Shown here one piece after another: positions 1 through 8,099 of a stretch of 14,682 nucleotides of DNA. Below the pieces are notes generated by a model. The model did not search any database and was not told where the DNA came from. It was given only the letters and a program-made list of their open reading frames with translations. How positions within the stretch are numbered: the stretch's first letter is position 1; every line of letters begins with the position of its first letter. The stretch spans positions 228,663 through 243,344 of the forward strand of contig NW_003112475.1 in the NCBI RefSeq assembly GCF_000003605.2, given 5' to 3'. Position numbers and translations under genes: made by a program. This DNA is from Saccoglossus kowalevskii. Its lineage: Eukaryota > Hemichordata > Enteropneusta > Harrimaniidae.

Positions 1-184
1 AACAAAATTTTTGGCTTGTTCCTTCTCCCTAGTTCAATCTCTAGATTGTGATCACTGAGTCTAAATCAATGTACCAGTAATGACTGTACTGATACCAAAA
101 CCATGTAACGATAGTACTGATACCAAACACTCGATGTAACTACTATTTTGATAACTTAGTGATGTAGTGACGTGTGTTACTTAC

Positions 185-509
185 TATCTCATCAAGTCTG
201 AAAGGCTTTACTGCTGGATGTTCACATAATGCCAGCATCAACAATAACAGTGAAACTGCCAAGTCTAATATATTGTACCAGACATTATGTACAATAAGGT
301 AAGCAGGCACAGCATTCTGATTCTTTGGATGGGTTCGAAACTTTTCATTATTTTGACCTTCTTGTAAGTAAATGGCAGCTTCTCTGTAGTTCAACTCCCA
401 AACTTTTCGCTGCTCAGTTGAAGTTTGCTGTACATAGCGTCTGACATTTATCAAACTTCGAGTAGAGTCTAGCAAACGTAGAGAATATTTCAGATTAACA
501 TTGTTCACA
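185..509 (-). CDS. TPCN1: TPCN1 exon with N-terminal helix and transmembrane segment S1
   Basis: This exon has 325 bases: one base completing a split codon plus 108 codons. Its acceptor AG is at 511-510, preceded on the minus strand by a pyrimidine-rich tract. Its donor is a textbook GTAAGT at 184-179, and the exon ends in phase 0 after the isoleucine of RLDEI. Residues about 40-60 of the exon product are the conserved cytosolic helix (NYREAAIYLQEGQNNEKF). Residues about 68-95 form a hydrophobic helix rich in leucine (LDLAVSLLLLMLALC), the expected S1. An in-frame stop lies just before the acceptor, so the exon cannot extend further upstream. Confidence 0.88.
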
Positions 510-1819
510 CTCAGTCAACCAAGACAAATAGAGACACAAATTTATCACACTCTTTTGAATCATTTAAAAAAAATATTTTTTTTGCAAAAATGTGTGCACT
601 GCCAATTTTGCAACAAATTTCATAGGAATCAATAATAAATTATGATTTCATAAATCATAATATAAATCATTGGATTTTCATGACAAACAAACTTTTAATT
701 AAGTGCCAATCTTACATTATACAGTTGGTGTGGAAAAATATCTTGCCGACAAACACCTAATTACACAAAGCACTTTAATAGAACACTTAGGAAATTTGAA
801 ACTGGATTCGTGATCTCACTTTAAGGACATCACTGATTGGCTCCTGTGTTGGATGACGATTTTGGTTTTAAAAACCCTGGGAAAGTGTTCTATGTTATTT
901 GTGTACTCAGGTGTTCATACACAAGAGAATCATTTGACTGTGAAAATTGGGTTTATTTTCCCTGATATTTTCATCAAGTTAGGGCATCAACAAGTTCATT
1001 AAATGGCATGCGAAACTGTTGTCTCCCTGATGCGACCTACTTTATTAATCAAAATTTAATAAGAAGCAAGTCAAGAGATTTGTTGGATGAACACCTCTTC
1101 TCAAGTTTTCCTGTCTATATATTTTTCTATATATGTTAAAGCCTTCAAATAACATCTTTATAAAATGTATAAATTTCAGAATTCAAACTGAAAAAACTGC
1201 AAGAGGGAGCACTGTAATTCAGCTGCGCCACCAAGTCGGGGGGGGGGGGATAGGGTTCTTCCTACCAGGGTGTGGAGTTTTTGATACTTCTAAGTTTCTT
1301 TGCTTTCTTAGATTGCAATCTGCAATCTTGATTGAATCTGCTAGGTGCCATTTTTTTAGAACAATCTCAAACAGATGATGTTTAAGAAACTGATGAGTTC
1401 AAAATATAGTTTCACAGTCTAGAAGTCTTTATTCATAAAATCTTAGAAATTTATGCTAATTGTTAAATGTGTTTCTGGTTTTCTTTATTATTGTTCTCTG
1501 TCACAGTGTTTGTTACTTTGTTCGTTTTTTGGCAATAAATTTCTTCCATTATTTCAAGTCAAATAAAATATTCTATAAAGCCTTATCTCATTTCATCTTA
1601 TCTATGATGTGTAGACATTTATTTACATGACCCGGTCCCTCCTCCAAACTGCCATTGACAAAACTACTGTTATAATCAGCGGGAGATCAATGTGATGTTT
1701 CAATTTTTTAGTTTTAACCGATTGTCAGTGAATAGTATAGAAATTAAATAAAACAAATTACCATCACTTGTCAGAGTTTGTTCCAGTAATGGACTACCTA
1801 TATCCTCCCGTTCCGCCAT
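185..1819 (-). CDS. TPCN1: Two-pore channel 1 gene, 5' part only (exons joined on minus strand)
   Basis: This is the N-terminal part of a two-pore segment channel, an endolysosomal cation channel with two six-helix repeats; family members are controlled by PI(3,5)P2, NAADP-linked factors and voltage. The supported pieces are a start exon (1819-1762) and a large exon (509-185). The large exon carries the family hallmark NYREAAIYLQEG, the NNEKFRTHP segment and the first membrane helix, which match my recollection of vertebrate TPC1 rather than TPC2 or TPC3. The gene runs off the left edge, so the remaining helices, pore loops and EF-hand-like linker are not visible. Start and large exon do not join in the same phase, which implies another small exon; a candidate lies at 1666-1627. 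The gene is head-to-head with DRC10. Confidence 0.85.
639..661. repeat. Short perfect hairpin
   Basis: The 10-base arms 639-648 and 652-661 are perfect inverted copies (core TTATGATTT / AAATCATAA) around a 3-base loop. It is AT-rich and sits in the TPCN1 intron, so it may have no function. Confidence 0.6.
831..975 (+). repeat. Diverged repeat fragment related to the interior of the DRC10-intron transposon
   Basis: The plus strand here resembles the minus strand of 4330-4525, inside the inverted-repeat element of DRC10 intron 1. The best block is an 18-base identity, GGGAAAGTGTTCTATGTT (879-896 against 4479-4462). It is followed by a similar GTGTA...AGGTGTTC...ACAAG pattern and preceded by a similar GTTGG.TGAC.ATTT pattern. 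The end is patchier. It is probably an old copy or internal fragment of the same family. Confidence 0.5.
984..1093 (-). repeat. Dispersed repeat copy A (110 bp, inverse of 8100-8208)
   Basis: The minus strand of this stretch aligns along nearly its whole length with the plus strand of 8100-8208. Shared blocks include TGTTCATC.AACAAAT, TGCTTCTTAT, AAATTTTGA, ATCAGGGAGACA, CAGTTTC.CATGC and ATTTAATG.ACTTGTTGATGC. The lengths are 110 and 109 bases. It lies directly beside the fragment at 831-975, so both may belong to one larger element. Confidence 0.8.
1238..1249 (+). repeat. Run of 12 G
   Basis: This is a homopolymer of 12 guanines in an otherwise AT-rich intron, and a likely site of length variation or sequencing error. 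Confidence 0.95.
1627..1666 (-). CDS. TPCN1: Candidate small TPCN1 exon 2 that repairs the reading phase
   Basis: The start exon ends one base into a codon, while the acceptor at 511-510 supplies only the third base of a codon, so a piece with length 1 mod 3 is missing. On the minus strand 1666-1627 (40 bases) follows a CAG acceptor and precedes a GTAAAT donor. It has exactly the needed phases at both ends and stays open in that frame (VVLSMAVWRRDRV then I). A second CAG would give a 22-base version starting at 1648 in the same frame. No residue conservation can be claimed, so this is an inference from phase and splice sites only. Confidence 0.33.
1762..1819 (-). CDS. TPCN1: TPCN1 likely start exon
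   Basis: ATG at 1819 has A at -3 and G at +4, a good Kozak context. The exon encodes MAEREDIGSPLLEQTLTSD plus the first base of the next codon and ends at a GTAATT donor (GT at 1761-1760). The short acidic N-terminus with a double leucine (SPLLEQ) recalls the lysosome-targeting N-termini of two-pore channels, although the exact [DE]xxxL[LI] spacing is off by one. Assignment to TPCN1 rests on strand, order and this resemblance; it has not been shown by a transcript. Confidence 0.6.
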
Positions 1820-1897
1820 GATTGTTTTTTTCTCGCGAAGTCTCGACTTGTTTGCCAGGTTGTTCGAGATTTGGCAAGGGTCGTGGATTGACATCAT

Positions 1898-1907
1898 GCC
1901 TAGCAAC
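1898..1907 (-). promoter_or_regulatory. X-box-like RFX half-site, copy 1
   Basis: On the minus strand this reads GTTGCTAGGC, the left half and centre of the RFX-type X-box (compare GTTGCTAGGCAAC), but the second half-site does not follow. It lies 79-88 bp upstream of the TPCN1 start codon. Confidence 0.45.
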
Positions 1908-2160
1908 AACATCAGCCATTTTGCTTTTAATTGGAAGTTCGTATTATTCCGCACAAAAAGGTATCGTGTCAAAAGTTTAATATCGTACTGATGCCATTGC
2001 TCCCCATACACCGAAGCATAATAAAAGAACTATATTCTTTCATTGTTTAGGTTATATGGGTTTCTCAGTTTTGCGTAAAAGTAATTGGGTTTCTTTTTTT
2101 TCATGGTTGTATGGTGACAATTGGTTCATGGGTGCGTTGTCCGTCAAACACAACAACTTC

Positions 2161-2169
2161 TTAGCAACG
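2161..2169 (-). promoter_or_regulatory. X-box-like RFX half-site, copy 2
   Basis: On the minus strand this reads CGTTGCTAA, with the GTTGCTA half-site and no good second half. It lies near the middle of the shared promoter region. Confidence 0.35.
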
Positions 2170-2358
2170 CAAGAGACGGCCATTATAATGCACGAAGATA
2201 AGCACGGTTGATTTTCTATTGACTGTTAATTTATTTTTAGTCGTTATCATGTCTCTTTGATCATAAGAAAGCCTCTTCACGCTCTATGGGCATTTGAGGC
2301 GGTGACAACAGGCGTGGTTTTTACCATATAAGACTCTGTCAGCACTGTTTTGACACTG

Positions 2359-2373
2359 CGTTGCTAGGCGGAC
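2359..2373 (+). promoter_or_regulatory. X-box-like RFX site, copy 3, near the DRC10 start
   Basis: The site CGTTGCTAGGCGGAC has a perfect left half (GTTGCTA), a GGC centre and an AC end where the consensus has GGCAAC. It begins 42 bp before the DRC10 start codon. RFX factors control many motile-cilium genes in animals, which suits a gene for an axonemal protein. Confidence 0.5.
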
Positions 2374-2400
2374 TTTGAAAAAGGCGAACCAACCAGAACC

Positions 2401-3345
2401 ATGACCGATTTCGCTGTCAGGGAAACGCTGCACCTTCTTGAAAAGGTACGTGTTGACGGCACGGCTAAGGACAAAATGGAAGCGGTAATTTACCCCACCG
2501 CTGGACCTGCTGCCGGGCTACCTAAAATTAGGCGAGAGCCTAAACAGAAAAAACATGACGCTCTCCGTGTGTTGGACCCGTCGAGGAAGAAACTGACAAC
2601 GATCGAATCACAGAGAATTTTAGCTGCTTACGAGGAGAGCATAAAACGGGTCGAGGTAGTGACTCTTTTGCCCTTCGTAGCTGAAAATCTTGATCGTTTC
2701 AACGTTGTGCTTGGTGGAGAGCTTGTAACAGCTATCGAGGAGTATGCTGAGTTACAGAAGGCATACCAACAGTTGGTTGCTCCGTCTGAGCCAGAAAGAC
2801 CAACGTCAAAATCTTCCAAACGTTCAGCAACTCAGATAAGTCGTCGAACGACGCCAGCGTCACACCATTCCGTCCCCGCGGAAGGCGAATTACCAACAGT
2901 TGAACCACCTGGGAGCAGAAGGGGTACCCCGAACAGCTACAGAAGTAGTGCAGGCCTTAGTGGCAGAAGCAGTGCTGCCAGTGACGCCCCATCAGAGACT
3001 GTCGACCCTGAAGCCGAAGCTGAGAAAGCTAGAAACATAGAAATACTCAAACAACACATTGGGTTTGCCTGTAAAAATATCCTGAGACTGTTCAGTTCGA
3101 ATCCTGCAGCAGTGAATGCTGTAAGGGCCGAAAGACAGGCACGAGATATCGAATCTAATGCAGTGATAGGTTACTTGAATGAGCTTCGGGAGATAATATT
3201 TGAAAAACTACTAACCACACCGCACGAAGAAACCAAAAAAGATGACTACCTTAAAGAGATAACTGTAAGAGAAAAGAAGAATTCAGAGGTGATAAAGAAA
3301 TTAGAAGGTGAACTGGAAAGTGCCAATGATGAAAAAGATGAAGAG
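2401..3345 (+). CDS. IQCD: DRC10 exon 1
   Basis: This exon encodes residues 1-315. The ATG at 2401 has A at -3 and is the first methionine of the open frame. The exon ends at GAAGAG before a GTGGGT donor at 3346. Read-through into the intron would stop at 3405 with a peptide unlike the family, whereas splicing continues the coiled coil in frame. Confidence 0.92.
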
Positions 3346-6300
3346 GTGGGTTTCAATAATGCATATTGCTTTATGTTTGATGTAAATGATGATAATATTT
3401 TATAAAAACACACTGATCAGGCACCGTCACAGACACCCTCCAACAACCTCAATACTGAGGTAAGTCCCTATGGAAAGGTCTAGGGTTTTATTTGTTTGTT
3501 GCATCTTTATCACAAATGAGACCCTTCCTTATACTAAAATGAGAATCCCTCTAAAATGTTAGGATGTGGGAAGTGGAATTTTGAGTTGACACTATCCTTG
3601 CTTGATTTATATTTTAAACTGTTAAAATTTTGGAACTTGAGAGACATGTTTGCTATTTAATTTTGTAGGGTGTTTGTGTTGACATTTCATAAAAGTCCCC
3701 CTGTCTGAAATTGGTAAAAATTGGTTAGCAGTATTTGTGGTATTCATGTAATAACCTGGTATATAAATGAGTATGTGTTATAAATTACAGATCTGACACA
3801 TGTGTCACTAAAATATTACATCAGTGCTATTTTTATTAAAGCTTGACTCCGCAATCCCCAGGATTGCACTAGTGCACTTGGGAAATGCAATTTGCATTGC
3901 CTGCCCAGTTTGTTTATTTAGTACACAGATGTTATCATTTCAATCAGTGTTACAGTGAGTCTCAGAAGTATTGGGGCAGCTGATTTGCAAACTCACTAGC
4001 GAATTGGCTAACTGCTTTGATTTTGACTAAACAGTTGGCTTTCGAATCTCGCTGGTGCCAACTTGTGGTAGCGTTCACTCTGGGCGAGTCTATATTGTAT
4101 TAGGAGATATAAAATGTTTTTATGTATCCTGGATTCCCTTGAAAATTGATTTTCTTTGTTACAAGAGGCGTGATAATGTAAAAAGTAGTTTCCCTGGTCA
4201 GCCTGAGAATGGCCACAGCCAGCTGGCGTACAAGCGATAAGATGATGAACAACAATAATCTACCGATATTTACTATACAGTATGGGGTAGCCATCATGAA
4301 CACTGCTTGAAACTAAATAAAGAGACAAGTTGAAAACAGTTTCCTTCAAACCAGGGAGATAATCAGGGTAACAATAAAAGCCAACGGCTAAAAAAATCGA
4401 CCTCATTCGTTGTTTTTGTGTGGGTAATCCCTTGTATCCGAACACCTCACTTTACACTAAGAACATAGAACACTTTCCCTGTCATATTTAAATGCGAAAT
4501 TGTCAACCAACTGTAAGACTATCCCCTATATACTGTTATATAGATTCTTCCAGAGTGAGCGTGACAAACAGACGGCGCCAGCGATATTCGAAAGCCAATA
4601 GTTTTGTCAAAAACAAAGCAGTTATCCAATTTGCTAGCGAGTTTTCAAATTGACTGCCCCAATATTTGTTTTTACATGACTTGTTTGAGCCAAGTTTAAC
4701 TGGCAAAGTCTGGATTTTTGTTTTATCTGAAAAAATATTTCATAGTTAGATTTTCAAACTCTTAGAAGGATCATAAAATTCTGCCTGATCACTAAATAAT
4801 CCCCCCCCCAAAGTGTTCTTTTGCCAGTCTTTGACTTCATGATATGACTGTGTGATGTAGTTCACATGACCACAACTGTGTCAACCAGGCAAGTCAAACC
4901 CACCAATGATTGAATCTCGGCCAATGGTGGGCAATAAGTTGCTTGGGTCGTCTTTTTTAACAACAGTGAGTGAACACCATTTCGTCTTCCCTTATCATAA
5001 CTTCATTCATGACTTCACCCTCCAAGACAACATTCTACTCCACTGCTGCTTAAAAATGTGAACCATACAAGTTTACGACCCATGTAACCCCTAGTATCTC
5101 TTTGTGTGTGCACATCTCCAAGGAAGTATGTGTTATTTTACATTTTATAAAAGCTATACAAGGTGTGTTTCCGATGCATTAACACATAACTTTACATTGA
5201 TTTATTTGTGTACATGCATATTTTGCAGAGCAACATGTATCAATGTACCACAATTGAGCGATTTGCATACTGAAATTCCAGCGGCCATCCTTCTTTATAT
5301 ATACATGTAACCGTAGGCATGGTTTAATACAATGTGCATGCTAAGGTGAACAACCAGTTATTTTAGTTTATAAATAATTGAAAATAAATTAACTTTTCAT
5401 TATCATTTATCTGTTGACAGATCTCTAAGAGAAATGATGTGATTCGTCGCCTGAAAGCTGATCTTCATCAAATTGAGAAATTCTCAGAAGAACACATCCG
5501 TAGAACTAAATCTGAAGCTGATAAACAGCAGCAAGCTGACCTGAGGAACTCTGAAGGCAAACAACAAAGACTGCAAACAGATCTGTCAGGATTACGCACA
5601 CAGCTGGCAAATATGATTGCTGAACATCGAGAAACCGAATTAACATTAAGAAAGGTAAAAGGTCATTTATATTTGTACATATGTTTGTTTGTAATAACTA
5701 CTACATTACAGTGACCACCACCATGTGTGACCACCACCAACATATGACCACTTCAAGTTTAAGGCAGTCTCATATTAGCAAGTTGTTTATAAAGACAACT
5801 ATTCTTATGTGAACCACTCTTTCAGAAATATTTTTGCAAATTCACGTTTGTTTAGAGACCAAAATAATAGTTTGATAGCATTTGTGTTTATGAGTCAAAC
5901 ACTAATTTTCACCAGCGACAATTGAAAAGTTATTGTTAGCACTGATTGGCTTGATACACTGAGCATTCAATAATCAGAATATCTACTCTTACTGTATTTT
6001 TGTTATTGTAATCCATTGCACTCATTTATGGGAAGGAGGGCACTGTCTTGAAAATGACAATGTAACAGGGTTAAACTTGTTGTTTAACAAAGTGCACCAT
6101 GTTTGTTTCATAGCGTAAATATAAAGTTGAAACAGAAGTTGAGAACTGGATACAGAAGTATGATGCTGATATGGGAGAACGGCAGGTATGTTTTATCAAT
6201 GTATTGCCAACTAAACTATAAAGGATATTTTTTTGGCATAATGAAATCAAATGTCATGAAAATAATGCTTGTGTCACTGTTTGGCATTGTTTGGGTATTC

Positions 6301-6914
6301 ATATTTAAAACTACTTTATATTTATGAGTTTTATGTGATTGACAGTTGAATTGATTACTAAGGATATTCACTACTAGATAAGCAGGTCTTACACATTGGT
6401 GATTGGTGTATTGTATCTTTCACTCATTCTGATGGATGTGCACTATTGACTACTAGGAACTAAGCTTTTTATCTATTATCGTCTATATATCCTAACCTTT
6501 GTCAACATATAAGATTAAACAATCAATTTGTATACTCTATATTCCATAGAGCTGCAAATTTCTGTGTGTTGTCAACTCAATTTTATTTTCTGTAGTGAAA
6601 TTTGAATTTGCATCTTTCTTTGATAGGACGAATATGAGGAAGTGGATGCTGTTTACACTGAAGAGAAAGCACAACTTAATGAACTAGAGGAAAGATTCAA
6701 AACTCTGGAAGAAGAGTATAAGACAATAGTGGAAGAGCGTCGCATCGCTCAGGAAAAGAAAGAACGGGAAGAGAGAGAATTACAGATGATGATAAAAGCT
6801 GCTACTGTCATCCAGTCATTCTGGAGGTCATTCAGGTGTCGCAAACAACTCAAAGGAAAGAAAAAGAAAGGGAAGAAGGGTAAAGGAAAGAGTGGAAAAA
6901 AGAAGAAGAAGTAG
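2401..6914 (+). CDS. IQCD: Dynein regulatory complex subunit 10 (IQ domain-containing protein D), complete, 4 coding exons
   Basis: DRC10 is a coiled-coil IQ-motif subunit of the nexin-dynein regulatory complex, which links axonemal doublet microtubules and tunes dynein in motile cilia and sperm tails. Joining 2401-3345, 5421-5654, 6114-6185 and 6627-6914 gives 512 residues; all three introns are GT-AG and phase 0. Residues 62-122 ([20 protein letters not shown]... [10 protein letters not shown]) match the family N-terminal block. Residues about 128-205 form a Ser/Pro/Arg-rich linker. Residues about 206-285 form a second helical block, and about 285-470 a long charged coiled coil including [13 protein letters not shown]. 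The IQ motif is at 479-489 (I479, Q480, R484, R489), a calmodulin-type binding site. A lysine/glycine tail (490-512) ends the protein. It is somewhat longer than the human protein (about 450 residues), mainly because of the linker and tail. Confidence 0.93.
3971..4097 (+). repeat. Left terminal inverted repeat of the transposon
   Basis: It pairs with 4662-4539 of the minus strand. Shared blocks are TTGGGGCAG, AACTGCTTTG, TTGGCTTTCGAAT.TCGCTGG, TCACTCTGG and TCTATAT. Confidence 0.8.
4428..4525 (-). repeat. Transposon interior block shared with the TPCN1 intron
   Basis: On the minus strand this block contains GGGAAAGTGTTCTATGTT and flanking similarity to 831-930 of the plus strand. It shows that the family has more than one copy within this window. 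Confidence 0.55.
4539..4662 (-). repeat. Right terminal inverted repeat of the transposon
   Basis: Read on the minus strand from 4662 it repeats the left arm with scattered substitutions and ends near AGAATCTATAT. The outermost nine bases are a perfect match to the left end. Confidence 0.8.
5421..5654 (+). CDS. IQCD: DRC10 exon 2
   Basis: This exon encodes residues 316-393 ([20 protein letters not shown] onward), a continuous coiled coil. Its acceptor is CTGTTGACAG (ends 5420) and its donor GTAAAA (5655). The length of 234 bases is a multiple of three. Confidence 0.92.
5655..6113 (+). other. DRC10 intron 2 (459 bp)
   Basis: This intron runs from GTAAAA to TTCATAG, is phase 0 and AT-rich. 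Nothing else is recognised apart from the short GTGACCACCACCA repeat. Confidence 0.85.
5711..5739 (+). repeat. Short direct repeat GTGACCACCACCA x2
   Basis: Two identical 13-mers start at 5711 and 5727, a 16-base period, in DRC10 intron 2. A third partial copy (ATGACCAC) follows at about 5744. Confidence 0.8.
6114..6185 (+). CDS. IQCD: DRC10 exon 3 (72 bp)
   Basis: This exon encodes residues 394-417, [20 protein letters not shown] plus GERQ. The ENWIQKYD core is typical of DRC10. Its acceptor is GTTTGTTTCATAG (ends 6113) and its donor GTATGT (6186). It was found by splice phase and is too short to appear as a free-standing reading frame. Confidence 0.9.
6186..6626 (+). other. DRC10 intron 3 (441 bp)
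   Basis: This intron runs from GTATGT to TTTGATAG and is phase 0. I see no further structure in it. Confidence 0.85.
6627..6914 (+). CDS. IQCD: DRC10 exon 4 with IQ motif and basic tail
   Basis: This exon encodes residues 418-512 and the TAG stop. It begins [20 protein letters not shown] after a TTTGATAG acceptor, so the codons before the first methionine are real sequence. The IQ motif [11 protein letters not shown] lies near its end. The last 20 or so residues are almost only lysine and glycine, with one serine. Confidence 0.92.
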   Translation, partial: DEYEEVDAVYTEEKAQLNELEERFKTLEEEYKTIVEERRIAQEKKEREERELQMMIKAATVIQSFWRSFRCRKQLKGKKKKGKKGKGKSGKKKKK

Positions 6915-7153
6915 ACAGGAAGAAAAAGTTTGGAAGGATGTTTAAGTTGTGCCTGTTTATTAAGGTTTCATTGACTGTGACAATTTTTGAACGTTAATAA
7001 TGTTCATGAAAATGAAATGAAAAGCACAATTAGTGTTTTGTTTAGACTTGAATCTCACAATGTGAAACTAAATATACTTATATATAAGGTTTTATTGGTA
7101 TTTTCAGACAGCTAAAAATTGATTTCTATGTACAAATATACATTTGCATTGTC

Positions 7154-7159
7154 AATAAA
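7154..7159 (+). promoter_or_regulatory. DRC10 polyadenylation signal AATAAA
   Basis: The canonical AATAAA lies 240 bp after the stop codon and is followed by a T- and GT-rich stretch (about 7165-7195), the usual downstream element. The predicted 3' UTR is therefore about 6915 to 7180. Confidence 0.75.
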
Positions 7160-7242
7160 GATAAGTGATTTTTGTATTGTATTTTCTAGTTTTTACCTCA
7201 TTTCTAAAAAATAACAAATTTTCTGAATTCAATCATTGTTTG

Positions 7243-7266
7243 CTGGTGTGGTGTGATGTGATGTGA
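7243..7266 (+). repeat. GTGTG/GTGAT simple repeat
   Basis: A short run of GGTGTGGTGTGATGTGATGT type sequence precedes a purine-rich stretch up to about 7295. It is a small degenerate microsatellite. Confidence 0.6.
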
Positions 7267-8099
7267 AAGAAAAAAGTAAAGTAAAGAAAAAAAGAAATCA
7301 CATCTTTTGCCAAAAATAAATATATCTGAATCTGAATATCTCCAGAGAAGAGCATTGCATGCATTGTGAAATGCTGTGGAAAACACACCTACCTATTGAC
7401 TGGGAGATAAAATTGACCCAACAATAATTGCCACTGTAATGCTATTCTTTTTTTTTACTTAAAATTACCTGTTCATCTCTAACCACAAACTTAACCACAG
7501 TAGGATGTCACAGTTTGATCAGTGACTGGTATATCTCACTATACTATAAAAACCTACATGTCATTATGGCAAATTCGGCTAAATGCAAGAAATATTAATC
7601 ATAATCCTAATTTAGCTGAAGTGTAAACAATTTTATTATGAGGGTATACTTCATTTTAAATTATCTAAATCTTGAATTAGTGTAATTACAGATTAGCTTA
7701 AATAATAACATGGTAGCTAAAAAAATGTTTTACAGTAGTGAAAAGATTAAAGATAATTTGTAATCTTGAGACTACAGATCAGATTATTTTAAAACTGTAT
7801 TATCTGTTAAACTTATTTTATATAATGTAGTAAAATGAGCCATGAATTTTAATCGGCAGTTATTACGTCATGAATTGGAATCAGTGTTCGCAAGTTATGC
7901 ATGTTAGTACCTGACTGATTTATTTCTTGACATTGCATCGCTTGTTTCAAATCCTGATTTTAAAACATGCTCAACACAACTAGCATAGAAAGTATGTAAA
8001 GTTCATGTTCACTTGGACGCAGTGGCAACAAATTCTATGAAATCTTCTAAAACATGTATAAATTTAGAGAAGAAGGGATAGGACTACTTTAGAATTGGT

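Larger units (their letters stand above)
510..1626 (-). other. TPCN1 intron carrying repeat fragments
   Basis: This AT-rich stretch lies between the TPCN1 exons. No coding signal stands out on either strand. It holds two dispersed-repeat fragments (about 831-975 and 984-1093), a short hairpin at 639-661 and a run of 12 G at 1238-1249. Confidence 0.6.
1820..2400. promoter_or_regulatory. Bidirectional promoter region between TPCN1 and DRC10
   Basis: The two start codons (1819 minus, 2401 plus) are separated by 581 bp and point away from each other, so both promoters and 5' leaders must fit here. Three copies of GTTGCTA occur (minus 1907-1901, minus 2168-2162, plus 2360-2366), two of them extended to GTTGCTAGGC. 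A TATA-like ATATAAG lies at 2326-2332, about 70 bp before the DRC10 ATG. Transcription starts were not determined. Confidence 0.75.
3971..4662. mobile_element. Non-autonomous DNA transposon (MITE-like) with long terminal inverted repeats and TA target duplication
   Basis: The left end (from 3971, TTGGGGCAG) and right end (to 4662, CTGCCCCAA) are inverted copies over roughly 130 bases. Each is directly flanked by TA (3969-3970 and 4663-4664), the target duplication of Tc1/mariner-type elements. The 692-bp body has no transposase-sized reading frame, so movement would need an enzyme from elsewhere. The arms are roughly 80 percent identical by eye, indicating an old insertion. A fragment at 831-975 resembles its right interior. 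Superfamily placement is inferred only from the TA duplication. Confidence 0.82.
3346..5420 (+). other. DRC10 intron 1 (2075 bp), hosts a transposon
   Basis: This intron runs from GTGGGT to TTGACAG. About one third is the inverted-repeat element at 3971-4662. The remainder is AT-rich, with a run of nine C at 4801-4809 and no supported coding sequence on either strand. Confidence 0.85.

Noticed and set aside
815-824. 10-base microexon (GAGCCAATCA on the minus strand) as an alternative fix for the TPCN1 phase
   Set aside because: The phases would fit, but the acceptor tract is poor and so short an exon has weak prior support compared with 1666-1627.
1133-1378. 81-residue plus-strand frame containing a glycine run
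   Set aside because: The glycines come from the 12-G homopolymer, and the frame lies inside the TPCN1 intron without family features.
3346-3405. Read-through extension of DRC10 exon 1 ending in VNDDNIL
   Set aside because: The GTGGGT donor at 3346 joins in phase to exon 2, which continues the expected coiled coil; the extension has no family similarity.
4040-4060. TTCGAATCTCGCTGG in the transposon arm, similar to a tRNA T-loop or pol III B box
   Set aside because: No tRNA-like A box, anticodon arm or acceptor stem is present, and the sequence is explained as part of the inverted repeat.
4055-4445. Several small open frames on both strands inside the intron 1 element, considered as a transposase remnant
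   Set aside because: All are about 60 residues, show no DDE-type or DNA-binding features and lie in or near the inverted arms.
6103-6327. 74-residue open frame over DRC10 exon 3
   Set aside because: It is in a different frame from exon 3 and runs into intron 3.
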